A DNA stretch of 64,000 nucleotides from Halomonas alkalisoli (GCF_021412585.1 NZ_JAKCMI010000041.1:124001-188000); one strand, 5' to 3'; shown: positions 1-9,575, counted from the first letter of the stretch. Numbers and translations are program-made. The notes: a model not told the origin generated them from the sequence alone.

Positions 1-189
1 GGCCAGTACCCGGTCACCACGCACCTTCACGGCGGCGATGGAAACCGGCTCTGCCGTGCGGGTGTCGACGCCGGTGGTTTCACAGTCGATGGCGACCAGT
101 TCATCGCCAGTATAAGGGTGAAACAGCCAGCCATATTCGCCGCTGGCGTGGCGGCGACGATCCTTGGCCCGACGCAATGCTCGAAGCAT
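1..189 (-). CDS. DEDDh 3'-5' exonuclease, N-terminal part (continues beyond the window edge)
   Basis: Only the first 63 codons are inside the window. After a basic N-terminal stretch, the peptide carries the exonuclease I motif of DnaQ-like DEDDh nucleases: IDCETTG, with D35 and E37 as predicted metal ligands. The family removes nucleotides from 3' ends of DNA or RNA; the substrate of this member cannot be told. It is transcribed just after the cNMP/CBS/DUF294 gene (94-base gap), an arrangement commonly seen next to acetate-type symporters in Pseudomonas and Halomonas. Start chosen at the ATG at 189; the sequence between the two genes has no clear terminator. Confidence 0.8.
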   Translation of the reverse strand, partial: MLRALRRAKDRRRHASGEYGWLFHPYTGDELVAIDCETTGVDTRTAEPVSIAAVKVRGDRVLA

Positions 190-282
190 GTAGCCTCCTG
201 TTGTTATTCACGGGCTATCAACCCGTTGGTGACCAGCTATTGGCCTGTTACTGGCCTGCGCGCTACCCGATGTTCCGTTCTC

Positions 283-2103
283 TCAGGAGTACTCCAGGTG
301 GTAGCGTTGTGACAGGCTCTGCTTGAATTCCTTGACGATATGCAGCGCTTCCCGCAGCAGGTCTCGCTCGAGCGACGACAGCTGCTGTACGACGACCCGG
401 TCCGGGCTCGCATCGTCGGCACTGCCATCCAGGCGCTCCAGTTGCTGCTTGAGACGCAGCTCGGTAAACAGTGAGAGCGCCTCCGACAGATCCTCGGCAA
501 CCCGCTCTTCCAGGCGCCCATCGGCGGCCAGCGCCTCCAGGCGCTCCAGGGTCGAGGTCGGCTTGATACGCCGCTCCAGCGCCATGGTCCGCACGCCGTG
601 CACGATGGGAAAAATACCGCCCTTCTTGATGTCGATGCCGTGCTGGGGCTTCTTCAGCGAACCGAACAGCGTCAGCGGCGTGGAGAAGCGCAGCGCAGCA
701 CGAGCAAAGTAGGAGAGCAGGATCTCGTCTCGGGAGCAGGCCGCGAACAGCGACTCTCGCACTCGGTCGAGCAGCGCCGGGTTGCCGGCTACGGCGTGGG
801 AATCGAGCATGATGGCGAGCTTCATCAGGCTGTCACCGTCGCGGGCTCGGGCCCAGTGTGCGATACGTTCGCGCCACTGGGTCACACTGCCCACCCATTC
901 GGGATTGGACACCATGATGTTGCCCGGGCATGGCGGGTAGCCCAGCTCGATCAGGGTCTCCGTGAGGCGCTGCATCTGGTCATTGACGTCAGGCCAGTCG
1001 AGGTCATCGGCGAGGATCAGCCCGTTGTCCTGATCGGTCTTGAGTATCTGCTCGCCACGCCCTTCGCTGCCCATCACCATCAGGCAGCTATCGCCGTGGT
1101 AGCGCTCATCGACCAGGAAACCCCAGGCCTTGGACATGATGCGGCCATTGAGTGCCGCCAGCAGGCCCATGGCAAAGCGAAGCTTGACCCCTTGGGCCAT
1201 CAGCGCCTTGACCAGCTCCGGCGTGCGATGGCTGGCACGGAACAGGGCATCGAGGCTGTCGGCCTGCTCCACCTGAAGGCTGACCACATAGCTACGGCTG
1301 GAGAAGTAGCTGAGCACATCGGTCAGCTCCACCACCCCGATCGGCCGCTCACTCTCCATGACCACGACCCGCTCCACCTTGAAGCGCGTCATCTTGACCA
1401 ACACCTCGAACAGATATTGATCGGGGCCCACCGTGACCAGCTCGAAGCTGGCGACCTCACGCACCGGGCTGGCCTGATCACGTCCCTCCAGCACCAGAGC
1501 ATTGAGCAGGTTGGTCTTGGTGACCATGCCGGCGCCCTGATCGCCGTCCACCAGCAGGCTATCGGCGTGGCTGTCATGCAGGGTGGTCACCGCATCGGCA
1601 ATGGTCGCTTCCCGGCCGACGCAGAGCGGTGTGCGCATGCACTCGCTGACCTTGGCGAGCATGAAGCCAGCCATGGTCACGCCGCCTTCGGCGCGCTGTT
1701 CGGTCAGCAGCCGCGCCTTGTGGGCCAGGGTCTGGCGGAAGAATTCGGCGAAGGGTGGAAATTCGTCGCACAGCTGCAGGAACAGCTTCTTGGGCAGCAG
1801 GTAGCACAGGCTCTCCTGCTCGGCGCGGAAGCGATAGCGGCTCTTGCCGTTGAGGATGCTGATGGCACCGAAGAGGTCGCCGGCAGTATAGTGGCCGATC
1901 CGTTCGCGAGCACCGGGCAGGGTGGTGTCCAGTTCGGCGACTTCACCCTTGTGAATGATGAAGACGTACTCGCCGGGCTGCCCGGTCTCGAGAATGATTT
2001 CATCACGATCGAAATAGGCCAGGTCGATGCCACTGCGAACGCGGTCACGCCCCTCATCATCAAGAAAGGAAAAAGGCGGTTGAGAGAGATCGACATCGAC
2101 CAT
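283..2103 (-). CDS. cNMP-binding / CBS / DUF294 nucleotidyltransferase-like protein
   Basis: This 606-residue cytoplasmic protein has a cyclic-nucleotide-binding fold at about residues 20-130 (with a GDLFGAISIL stretch), two CBS domains at about 150-275, a DUF294 nucleotidyltransferase-like domain around 320-430 (motif MGSEGRGEQ near residue 345, followed by a TDQDN acidic motif) and a DUF294 C-terminal domain. The GSEGRGEQ motif resembles the GlnD/GlnB uridylyltransferase core, so a nucleotidyl-transfer signalling role is plausible, but no substrate is established. The gene is divergent from the symporter and is followed by an exonuclease gene, a recurring neighbourhood of CrbS-linked acetate genes. 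An AdN or cAMP ligand is inference only. Confidence 0.85.
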   Translation of the reverse strand: MVDVDLSQPPFSFLDDEGRDRVRSGIDLAYFDRDEIILETGQPGEYVFIIHKGEVAELDTTLPGARERIGHYTAGDLFGAISILNGKSRYRFRAEQESLCYLLPKKLFLQLCDEFPPFAEFFRQTLAHKARLLTEQRAEGGVTMAGFMLAKVSECMRTPLCVGREATIADAVTTLHDSHADSLLVDGDQGAGMVTKTNLLNALVLEGRDQASPVREVASFELVTVGPDQYLFEVLVKMTRFKVERVVVMESERPIGVVELTDVLSYFSSRSYVVSLQVEQADSLDALFRASHRTPELVKALMAQGVKLRFAMGLLAALNGRIMSKAWGFLVDERYHGDSCLMVMGSEGRGEQILKTDQDNGLILADDLDWPDVNDQMQRLTETLIELGYPPCPGNIMVSNPEWVGSVTQWRERIAHWARARDGDSLMKLAIMLDSHAVAGNPALLDRVRESLFAACSRDEILLSYFARAALRFSTPLTLFGSLKKPQHGIDIKKGGIFPIVHGVRTMALERRIKPTSTLERLEALAADGRLEERVAEDLSEALSLFTELRLKQQLERLDGSADDASPDRVVVQQLSSLERDLLREALHIVKEFKQSLSQRYHLEYS

Positions 2104-2798
2104 GCTGCTGCCCTCGTTGTGCGGCCGTTATGCTCAGGATGATTCGGGGCCATGGCTGGACCAGCAAGGACGAAAACACAAACGCAAGTGGACTCCAAAC
2201 CGTTCCGGCAGCGGGTTCTCCAACCAGGCCTTCCAGCGCCTCCCTGGACTCACCCACGTCACGAAGAGGTCCTCTGGCAGGATAACAAGATCATCTTTTC
2301 CGGCATAACCTAGACCATCGTCCTACAGGCCGGAATAATCCAGCGCCTCAACCTTAGACAATAGTCTATTTAAATAAGAGTTAGACAAAAGTTTATACAG
2401 TCGGAGGCTAGACAATCGTCCTATGCCTGCAGTAGATGCCTTGCAAACCTGGCCAAAAATCATTCACAACACATTGAAATTAAAGAATAAAATTTTGAAT
2501 CGTTCAATCACAGTTTACTCATGATACCAAAGTCTGGGATTTAATTTTCTCATTTATTGACCACTATTGCCGGTGAGTCATGCAGGGCAATTGCACGTCG
2601 GTAATACACTTCGACAACCGGCAAGAGACATGGTGGGAAGAGTGGCTTGGCCGCGCAGGGGTAACGATAAAAAGAGGTGCTAGCCGGCGCCATTGTCGAG
2701 GTGATCAACGCACGGTTGACCATGCAGGACGACCCTGGTGAATCCTTTTCTCTCTCTGTGCAACTTCCCAACCTCAAAAACAAGTGGAGAGCAACACT
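2104..2798. other. Divergent intergenic region between the DUF294 gene and the symporter operon
   Basis: This 695-base stretch has no convincing gene. It is clearly more AT-rich than its flanks, especially at 2341-2560, as expected for a divergent control region. It holds the four TAGAC-type boxes described separately. Promoter -10/-35 elements could not be assigned with confidence in either direction. Confidence 0.6.
2311..2423. promoter_or_regulatory. Four repeated TAGAC-N4-GTCTA-like boxes, candidate CrbR operators
   Basis: The boxes are TAGACCATCGTCCTA (2311-2325), TAGACAATAGTCTA (2355-2368, a perfect 5-4-5 inverted repeat), TAGACAAAAGTTTA (2382-2395) and TAGACAATCGTCCTA (2409-2423). Their starts are 44, 27 and 27 bases apart. 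They lie between the divergent DUF294 gene and the DUF4212/symporter operon. A related pair precedes acs at 13228 and 13274. Since a LuxR-type response regulator of the CrbR class is encoded nearby, and LuxR-type regulators bind such short dyads, regulator binding is inferred. Confidence 0.6.
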
Positions 2799-3059
2799 AT
2801 GGCAGATGATAAATCCAATGCTGCTGCGTACTGGAAGTCGAACGTTCGCACGATAACCGGGTGCCTGATTGTGTGGGCACTGGTTTCCTATGGCTTCGCC
2901 ATCCTCCTGCGGCCGCTACTGTCCGGTATCCCCATCGGCGGCACGGACCTCGGCTTCTGGTTTGCCCAACAGGGCTCCATCCTCACTTTCATCGGACTCA
3001 TTTTCTTCTACGCATGGAAAATGAACAAGCTCGACGAAAAATACGGCCTTGGGGAGTAA
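2799..3059 (+). CDS. DUF4212 small subunit of a sodium:solute symporter
   Basis: An 86-residue membrane protein with two transmembrane segments (about residues 18-42 and 58-78) and a charged C-terminus. It matches the DUF4212 family, the small partner that precedes VC_2705-type sodium:solute symporters. The ATG at 2799 is preferred over an upstream in-frame GTG at 2784 because GGAGAG lies seven bases before it. The symporter gene starts six bases after the stop codon, so the two are co-transcribed and probably form one transporter. Confidence 0.88.
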   Translation: MADDKSNAAAYWKSNVRTITGCLIVWALVSYGFAILLRPLLSGIPIGGTDLGFWFAQQGSILTFIGLIFFYAWKMNKLDEKYGLGE

Positions 3060-3065
3060 GCCGGC

Positions 3066-4862
3066 ATGAGTCAATTTGCAATCAACCTGTTGTTCGTGGG
3101 CGGCTCCTTTGCCCTCTATATCGGCATTGCGATCTGGTCACGGGCCGGCTCGACCAAGGACTTCTACGTCGCCGGCGGCGGCGTCCATCCGATCACCAAC
3201 GGCATGGCGACTGCAGCCGACTGGATGTCGGCCGCGTCCTTCATCTCCATGGCCGGCCTGCTGGCATCCGGCGGCTACGCCAACTCCTCCTTCCTGATGG
3301 GCTGGACCGGCGGCTACGTCATACTGGCCATGCTGCTGGCACCTTACCTGCGCAAGTTCGGCAAGTTCACCGTGCCAGACTTCATCGGTGACCGCTTCTA
3401 CAGCAGCACCGCACGCCTGGTGGCGGTGGTCTGCCTGGTCGTGGCCTCGGTGACCTACGTTATCGGCCAGATGACCGGTGCCGGCGTCGCCTTCTCCCGC
3501 TTCCTGGAAGTCAGCAACACCTGGGGCATCTGGATCGCCGCCACCATCGTCTTCCTGTACGCCGTATTCGGTGGCATGAAGGGCATCACCTATACCCAGG
3601 TGGCGCAGTACGTGGTGCTGATCATTGCCTATACCATTCCGGCCGTGTTCATCGCCATGCAGCTCACCGGCAACCCGATCCCGATGTTCGGCATGTTCAG
3701 CACGCACAGTGAATCCGGCGTACCGCTGCTGGCCAAGCTGAGCGAAGTATTGGTGGAACTCGGTTTCCGGGACTACACCGCTGACGTGGACAACAAGCTG
3801 AACATGGTGCTGTTCACCCTGTCGCTGATGATCGGTACCGCCGGTCTGCCCCACGTCATCATCCGCTTCTTCACCGTACCTAAAGTCGCCGATGCGCGCT
3901 GGTCGGCCGGCTGGGCCCTGGTCTTCATCGCCCTGCTCTACCTGACCGCCCCCGCCGTGGCCTCCATGGCACGCCTCAACCTGCTGACCACCGTCTACCC
4001 GGAAGCTGCCGGCCAGGTGGAAAACTATGAAGAAGCGATGGCCGAGCCGATCCTCTACGAGAACCGCCCGGAGTGGTTCCGCACCTGGGAAGACACCGGC
4101 CTGATCACCTTCAACGACCTGAACAATGATGGCCGCATCCAGCTCTACAACGATGCCAACCCCGCCTTCGCCGATACGGCCGCAGAGCGTGGTTGGGCAG
4201 GTAACGAGCTGGTGGTGAACAACGACATCCTGGTACTGGCCAACCCGGAAATCGCCAACCTGCCGGGCTGGGTTATCGGTCTGGTCGCGGCCGGCGGCAT
4301 CGCGGCGGCGCTTTCCACCGCGGCGGGCCTGTTGCTGGCGATCTCCTCTGCCATCAGCCATGACCTGATCAAGAAGACCATCAACCCCAACATCACCGAA
4401 AAGGGCGAGATGCTGGCGGCGCGGATCTCCATGGCCGGGGCCATCCTGCTTGCTACCTACCTGGGGTTGAATCCGCCCGGATTCGCGGCCCAGACAGTGG
4501 CATTGGCCTTCGGCATTGCCGCAGCCTCGCTCTTCCCGGCACTGATGATGGGTATCTTCTCCAAGCGGATCAACAGCAAGGGCGCCGTAGCCGGCATGCT
4601 GGCAGGCCTGATCTCCACCCTGCTGTACATCTTCACCTACCTGGGCTGGCTCTTCATTCCCGGCACCAACATGCTGCCCAACACGCCGGACAACTGGATC
4701 GCGGGCATCTCGCCGCTCTCCTTCGGTGCGATCGGTGCGATGATCAACTTCGCCGTTGCCTTCGCGGTCTCTTCTGTAACCGAAGAGCCTCCGCAGGAAA
4801 TCCAGGACCTGGTGGAAAGCGTTCGCTACCCCAAAGGCGCTGGCGGTGCGGTTGACCACTAA
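3066..4862 (+). CDS. Sodium:solute symporter, VC_2705 subfamily (probable acetate or short monocarboxylate uptake)
   Basis: A 598-residue polytopic inner-membrane protein of the SSS/SLC5 family. The N-terminal half carries the expected core (AADWMSAASFISMAG near residue 60 and a GGMKGITYTQV segment near 170). A hydrophilic insertion at about 320-400 contains DLNNDGRIQ, which looks like a calcium-binding loop, and is followed by the final helices. It is 40-50 residues longer than classical ActP, as is usual for the VC_2705 branch. Co-location with the DUF4212 subunit, CrbS, CrbR and acs makes acetate the most likely substrate; pyruvate or propionate cannot be excluded. Confidence 0.85.
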   Translation: MSQFAINLLFVGGSFALYIGIAIWSRAGSTKDFYVAGGGVHPITNGMATAADWMSAASFISMAGLLASGGYANSSFLMGWTGGYVILAMLLAPYLRKFGKFTVPDFIGDRFYSSTARLVAVVCLVVASVTYVIGQMTGAGVAFSRFLEVSNTWGIWIAATIVFLYAVFGGMKGITYTQVAQYVVLIIAYTIPAVFIAMQLTGNPIPMFGMFSTHSESGVPLLAKLSEVLVELGFRDYTADVDNKLNMVLFTLSLMIGTAGLPHVIIRFFTVPKVADARWSAGWALVFIALLYLTAPAVASMARLNLLTTVYPEAAGQVENYEEAMAEPILYENRPEWFRTWEDTGLITFNDLNNDGRIQLYNDANPAFADTAAERGWAGNELVVNNDILVLANPEIANLPGWVIGLVAAGGIAAALSTAAGLLLAISSAISHDLIKKTINPNITEKGEMLAARISMAGAILLATYLGLNPPGFAAQTVALAFGIAAASLFPALMMGIFSKRINSKGAVAGMLAGLISTLLYIFTYLGWLFIPGTNMLPNTPDNWIAGISPLSFGAIGAMINFAVAFAVSSVTEEPPQEIQDLVESVRYPKGAGGAVDH

Positions 4863-4910
4863 GCCATAATGGATTCCTGACACAGCAAGGCTGTTGTGGA
4901 ATCAAAACCA

Positions 4911-4938
4911 AGTCGGGCTTCCACCAGGAAGCCCGACT
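4911..4938 (+). terminator. Hairpin terminator after the symporter operon
   Basis: A perfect 12-bp stem (AGTCGGGCTTCC with GGAAGCCCGACT) closes an ACCA loop and is followed by GCTTTC. It lies 48 bases after the symporter stop and just before the next gene. The T-run is short, so termination may be partial. Confidence 0.7.
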
Positions 4939-4957
4939 GCTTTCAGAAGGCTACATT

Positions 4958-5473
4958 ATGATATGGCATCTGGTTGCAGCGATATTTGCCGGACTGGGGG
5001 CCGCAGGCATTGGCCTGCTACTGCGGCTGATCAGCGGCAAGCGCCTGCCCCGCTGGATCGTTCCGGCCTGTGCCGGCCTGGGCATGCTGAGTTACCAGAT
5101 TCACTACGAGTACTCCTGGCTGAGCCACAAGCAGGGCCAGCTACCGGCCACGGCCCAGGTGGTATCTACCGAGGAGGGTGAAGCCTTCTGGCGCCCCTGG
5201 ACGTACTTCTTTCCCATGACCACGGCCTTCAGCGTGGTGGATCGAAGCAGCATGGTGCCGAGAGAGGCAGACGATCAACAGCTGGTGGAGTTCATCCTCT
5301 ATCGCTTCGAGAAGGATTACGTGGACCGCTTGACGCATCAGGCGTTCCTGATGAACTGCACCTCGCAGGAGAAGCTGCCGCTTATCGGCGAAGAGCGCGA
5401 GCCCCGCTTCTCTGCCCTGCGTAGCGTCGACAGCGATACGCCGCTGTACCAGGCGGTCTGTCGCGACCGCTGA
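4958..5473 (+). CDS. Conserved hypothetical membrane protein
   Basis: A 171-residue protein with two hydrophobic segments at the N-terminus (about residues 3-23 and 32-48), followed by a polar domain that contains an YFFPMTTAFSVVD stretch and two later cysteines (in MNCTS and VCRDR). I do not recognise a named family. It sits between the symporter and the CrbS-type kinase, with an AGAAGG ribosome site seven bases before the ATG. Its position suggests membership of the acetate-response locus, but no function is assigned. Confidence 0.75.
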   Translation: MIWHLVAAIFAGLGAAGIGLLLRLISGKRLPRWIVPACAGLGMLSYQIHYEYSWLSHKQGQLPATAQVVSTEEGEAFWRPWTYFFPMTTAFSVVDRSSMVPREADDQQLVEFILYRFEKDYVDRLTHQAFLMNCTSQEKLPLIGEEREPRFSALRSVDSDTPLYQAVCRDR

Positions 5474-5624
5474 ACCCGCCAGCACCTACCCACCGCCGGT
5501 TTGCCAACGGTAGGCCGGCCATCCCGACCCTGACACCCGGCTTCCGGCTGCCCTGATCATCGACTGACTGCCCTCCCGGCCGCCATTGCCATAGAATGGT
5601 CCGCAGATCCGAGGGAGAGAGTAC

Positions 5625-8600
5625 ATGTTCGCCGGTTGGCAACTAATTGTCGTTTCGCTGCTCTATATCGCCGTGCTGTTCGCCATCGCCTGGCGCGGAG
5701 ATCGCCATGCCCGCAAGCACGGTGCGAGCCGCCGCCGGCCCATCATCTATATCCTGGCACTGGCCATCTATTGCACTTCCTGGAGCTTCTATGGGGCGGT
5801 CGGCCAGGCCGCCACGGCCGGCTGGTCCTTCGCCAGCATCTATGTCGGGCCGATTCTTACCTTCCTGCTGTTCTGGCCGGTATTGGCCAAGATGATCCGC
5901 GTCGCCAAGCGACAGAACATCACGTCGATCGCCGACTTCATCGCATCGCGCTATGGCAAGGCGCAGTCGCTGGCCGCCTTCGCCAGCCTGGTGGCCCTGA
6001 TCGGCACGCTGCCCTATATCGCCCTGCAGTTGAAGGCGGTCTCCACCTCCTTTGCCGTCCTCACCGATGCCACGGACATCACCCATACCCCGCTGTTCGC
6101 CGATACGGCCTTCTTCGTCGCCATCGTCATGGCGGCCTTCGCCATCCTTTTCGGTACCCGGCACACCGACGCCACCGAGCACCACGAGGGCCTGATCCAC
6201 GCCGTGGCCTTCGAGTCCCTGGTCAAGCTGCTGGCTTTCCTGGTCCTCGGCGCCTACGTGACCTGGGGGATGTTCGGCGGGCTCGGCGACCTGCTCAGCC
6301 GGGCCGACGACCAGATGGAGCTCCAGCGACAGCTGGCCGACCAGGACTTCGGCCGCAGCTTCTGGGCCCAGACCCTGCTGGCGATGCTGGCGATCTTCTG
6401 CCTGCCCCGGCAGTTTCATGTGGCTGTCGTGGAGAACACCCACCCCGATGACGCCACCAATGCGCGCTGGCTGTTTCCGCTCTACCTGGTGGCCTTCGCC
6501 TTCTTTATCCTGCCGATCGCTGCCGCCGGCCTGGCCATGTTCCCCGACGGCTCGGTGGAGCCCGACACCTTCGTACTGGCGCTGCCGATGGCGGCAGGCA
6601 ATCAATGGCTGACCCTGTTCACCTATATCGGGGGCTTCTCGGCGGCGACCGGCATGGTGATCGTGGCCACGGTGGCGGTATCGATCATGATCTCCAACGA
6701 GATCGTGATCCCGCTGCTGTTCAGGCTGCGCTGGCTGGATGCCCGGCCCCGGGACTACGGCCGCCTGGTGCTCCAGGCACGACGCATCACCATCTGCGTC
6801 ATCCTGGCGCTGGCCTACGGCTTCTATCACCTGATCGGCGAATTCACCTCGCTGGCCTCGATCGGCATGCTCTCCTTCGCCGCCGCCGGCCAATTCGCCC
6901 CCGCCCTGCTGGGTGGCCTCTACTGGAAGCGTGGCAACCGGCTGGGCGTGGTCGTGGGCATGAATGCCGGCTTCGCCATCTGGGCCTACAGCCTGCTGAT
7001 GCCTGCCATGATCCAGGCCGGGGTATTGCCGGCCCACTGGCTCGATGGCGGTCCCTTCGGTCACGCCTGGCTCACCCCCACCGCGCTGTTCGGGCTCAAT
7101 TTCGGCGACAGCTTCACCCATGGAGTGATGCTCTCGCTCGGGGTCAACCTGTTCTGCTACATCTTCGTTTCCCAGGTTACCTCGCAGCGCGTGGTGGAGC
7201 GGATCCAGGCCTCGCTGTTCGTTGACAGCGTCGAAACGCGCCAGACCTCGGTCAACCGCCCCTGGACCGGCGCCACCACCGTAGGCGACCTCAAGGTCCT
7301 GTGCGAACGTTTCCTGGGGGCCAAGCAGGTACAGCGCGGCTTCGACGACTACGCCCGACGCACCGGCAAGCCCCTGGAGGACGGCGCACGAGCCTCCATC
7401 GACGTGATCCAGTTCACCGAGCGCTTCCTGGCCTCGGTGCTGGGGGCGTCGTCAGCGCGGATCGTGGTCAACTCGGCGCTCCAGGGCCGCGGCATCGGCA
7501 TTTCGGACGTCATCTCCATCGTCGACGAGGCCTCGCAGGTTCTCGAGTTCAATCGCGCCCTGCTGCAGGCCACCATCGAGAACATCAATCAGGGCATCAG
7601 CGTGGTCGACCAGAACCTGCGCCTGGTGGTCTGGAACCAGCGCTACCTGGAGTTGTTCCGCTTCCCCGACCACCTGATACGGGTCGGCGCTCCCATCGAC
7701 AAGATCTTCCGCTACAACGCCCACAACGGTGAATACGGGCCCGGCGACCCGGAAGAGCACGTCCAGCTGCTGATCGACAATATTCGTGACGGCCAGCCCC
7801 ACCGCTACGTACGCTATCGCCAGGACGGCAGCGTGCTGGAGGTGCAAGGTAACCCCATGCCGGGGGGCGGCTTCGTCTACACCTACCAGGACATCACCCA
7901 GCAGAAGCGCATCGAGGAAGCGCTGATCCGCTCCGAGAACAATATCCGTATCTATACCGACAACGTGCCGGCGCTGATCGCCTATTTCGACAAGGAGTGC
8001 CGCTACCTCTTTACCAACCGCGCCTACGAGCAGGCCTTCGGCATCGATCGCAACGAGGTCATCGGGCAATCGGTGGACACGGTGATCACCGACGAGATGG
8101 CTCGCGAGCGCGCCCCCTGGATTAAACGGGCATTAGCCGGAGAGCGGGTCAGCTTCGAGGTCTCCATGCAGGGCAGCGACGGCATCCGCTATATGCTGGT
8201 CACCTATACGCCCCACTTCGGTGACAGCGGTGCCATTCTCGGCTTTTTCGCCCTCTACCAGGACATCACCGAGCGTCGTGTGGCGGAAATCGCCCTCAAG
8301 GAGACCAACGAGACGCTCGAGGAGCGGGTCCGCGAGCGCACCCAGGCGCTGTCGGAGGCCAATGCCGCCCTGCGTCAGGAGAACCGGGTACGCGCCGAGG
8401 CCGAACTGGCCCTGCGCCAGGCCAAGCAGGTGGCCGAGGACGCCAACGCCTCCAAGACACGCTTCCTGGCGGCGGCCAGCCACGACCTGCTGCAGCCCCT
8501 GAACGCCGCTCGTCTCTTCACCTCGGCGCTCTCCCAGGAAGACGTGGCCGCGGACATGCGCCGCACCATCGGCCATATCGACAACTCGCTGCAGGCCGCC

Positions 8601-9575
8601 GAGGAACTATTGGGCACCCTGCTCGACATCTCCAAGCTCGATGCCGGGGCGCTGACGCCCCGCCGCAGCCATTTTGCCCTGGCCGACATCCTCCAGCCGC
8701 TCTATGCCGAGTTCGCGGTCATGGCCGAGGACCGGGGCCTCGACCTGTTGATGGTGCCGACGAACCTGTGGGTCGACAGCGACCCCCAGATGCTGCGACG
8801 CATCGTCCAGAATTTCCTGTCCAATGCCATTCGCTACACCCAGGAGGGCCGGGTGCTGCTCGGCTGTCGGCGCCAGGGGCAGCGGCTCTCCATCGAGGTA
8901 TGGGATAGCGGCCCCGGCATACCCGAGTCCAAGCAGTCGGAGATCTTCCAGGAGTTTCGGCGCCTCGACCAGACCACCCGCCACAAGGAGAGCGAGAAGG
9001 GCCTGGGGCTTGGCCTCTCCATTGCCGACCGGATGAGCCGAGTGCTGGATCACCCGATTCGGGTCCGCTCGCGTGAGGGGTACGGCACGGTCTTCTCCGT
9101 CAGCGTCCCGGTGGTGGAGGCGCGCCCCCAGGAAGCCGCCTCGAGCCAGGCCATGGCGCGGCGCACCGGAAACAAGCTGGCTGGCACCCGTATCCTCTGT
9201 ATCGACAACGAGACACTCATCCTGGAGGGCATGAAGGCGATGCTCTCCGGCTGGGGCTGCGACGTGCTCACCGCCACCAGCATCGGCGGTGCCAAGTCGG
9301 TCCTGCGTAACCTGGACGGCGAACCGGATGCCATCCTGGCGGACTATCACCTGGACAACGAGGTGACCGGCCTGATGGCCCTGGAGGCATTGAGCGAACG
9401 CCTCGAGGGCGCCGTGCCAGGCATCGTGATCACCGCCGACCGCACCGAGGAGGTAGCCGAGGTGATCCGTCGCTCGGGCTACCACCTGCTGCAGAAGCCG
9501 GTGCGCCCTGCCGCCCTGCGCGCCCTGCTGACCCGCACACTACAAGCCAGCCGTGCCACCAGGCAGGAGAATTAG
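5625..9575 (+). CDS. crbS: CrbS-type hybrid histidine kinase with SLC5 transporter-like sensor domain
   Basis: This 1316-residue protein begins with about 13 transmembrane helices of an SSS/SLC5 transporter fold (residues 1-510). Next come a STAC-like linker domain (about 520-620), two PAS domains (about 640-760 and 770-885), a short coiled coil, HisKA (SHDLLQPL, phospho-acceptor H953), HATPase (NFLSNAIRYT near 1063 and a GLGLGLSI G-box) and a receiver domain with predicted phospho-acceptor D1240 (ADYHLD). The architecture matches CrbS/MxtR kinases, which control acetate switch genes such as acs in Vibrio and Pseudomonas. With the LuxR-type regulator encoded convergently it probably forms one two-component system. 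Confidence 0.88.
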   Translation: MFAGWQLIVVSLLYIAVLFAIAWRGDRHARKHGASRRRPIIYILALAIYCTSWSFYGAVGQAATAGWSFASIYVGPILTFLLFWPVLAKMIRVAKRQNITSIADFIASRYGKAQSLAAFASLVALIGTLPYIALQLKAVSTSFAVLTDATDITHTPLFADTAFFVAIVMAAFAILFGTRHTDATEHHEGLIHAVAFESLVKLLAFLVLGAYVTWGMFGGLGDLLSRADDQMELQRQLADQDFGRSFWAQTLLAMLAIFCLPRQFHVAVVENTHPDDATNARWLFPLYLVAFAFFILPIAAAGLAMFPDGSVEPDTFVLALPMAAGNQWLTLFTYIGGFSAATGMVIVATVAVSIMISNEIVIPLLFRLRWLDARPRDYGRLVLQARRITICVILALAYGFYHLIGEFTSLASIGMLSFAAAGQFAPALLGGLYWKRGNRLGVVVGMNAGFAIWAYSLLMPAMIQAGVLPAHWLDGGPFGHAWLTPTALFGLNFGDSFTHGVMLSLGVNLFCYIFVSQVTSQRVVERIQASLFVDSVETRQTSVNRPWTGATTVGDLKVLCERFLGAKQVQRGFDDYARRTGKPLEDGARASIDVIQFTERFLASVLGASSARIVVNSALQGRGIGISDVISIVDEASQVLEFNRALLQATIENINQGISVVDQNLRLVVWNQRYLELFRFPDHLIRVGAPIDKIFRYNAHNGEYGPGDPEEHVQLLIDNIRDGQPHRYVRYRQDGSVLEVQGNPMPGGGFVYTYQDITQQKRIEEALIRSENNIRIYTDNVPALIAYFDKECRYLFTNRAYEQAFGIDRNEVIGQSVDTVITDEMARERAPWIKRALAGERVSFEVSMQGSDGIRYMLVTYTPHFGDSGAILGFFALYQDITERRVAEIALKETNETLEERVRERTQALSEANAALRQENRVRAEAELALRQAKQVAEDANASKTRFLAAASHDLLQPLNAARLFTSALSQEDVAADMRRTIGHIDNSLQAAEELLGTLLDISKLDAGALTPRRSHFALADILQPLYAEFAVMAEDRGLDLLMVPTNLWVDSDPQMLRRIVQNFLSNAIRYTQEGRVLLGCRRQGQRLSIEVWDSGPGIPESKQSEIFQEFRRLDQTTRHKESEKGLGLGLSIADRMSRVLDHPIRVRSREGYGTVFSVSVPVVEARPQEAASSQAMARRTGNKLAGTRILCIDNETLILEGMKAMLSGWGCDVLTATSIGGAKSVLRNLDGEPDAILADYHLDNEVTGLMALEALSERLEGAVPGIVITADRTEEVAEVIRRSGYHLLQKPVRPAALRALLTRTLQASRATRQEN

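Noticed and set aside
598..2142. Long rightward open frame opposite the DUF294 gene
   Set aside because: It is an antisense shadow in high-GC sequence, with repetitive His/Gln/Glu-rich composition and no ribosome site; the minus-strand gene has clear domains.
2424..2798. Sigma-54 type promoter upstream of the symporter operon
   Set aside because: No TGGCAC-N5-TTGC pattern with correct GG/GC spacing was found.
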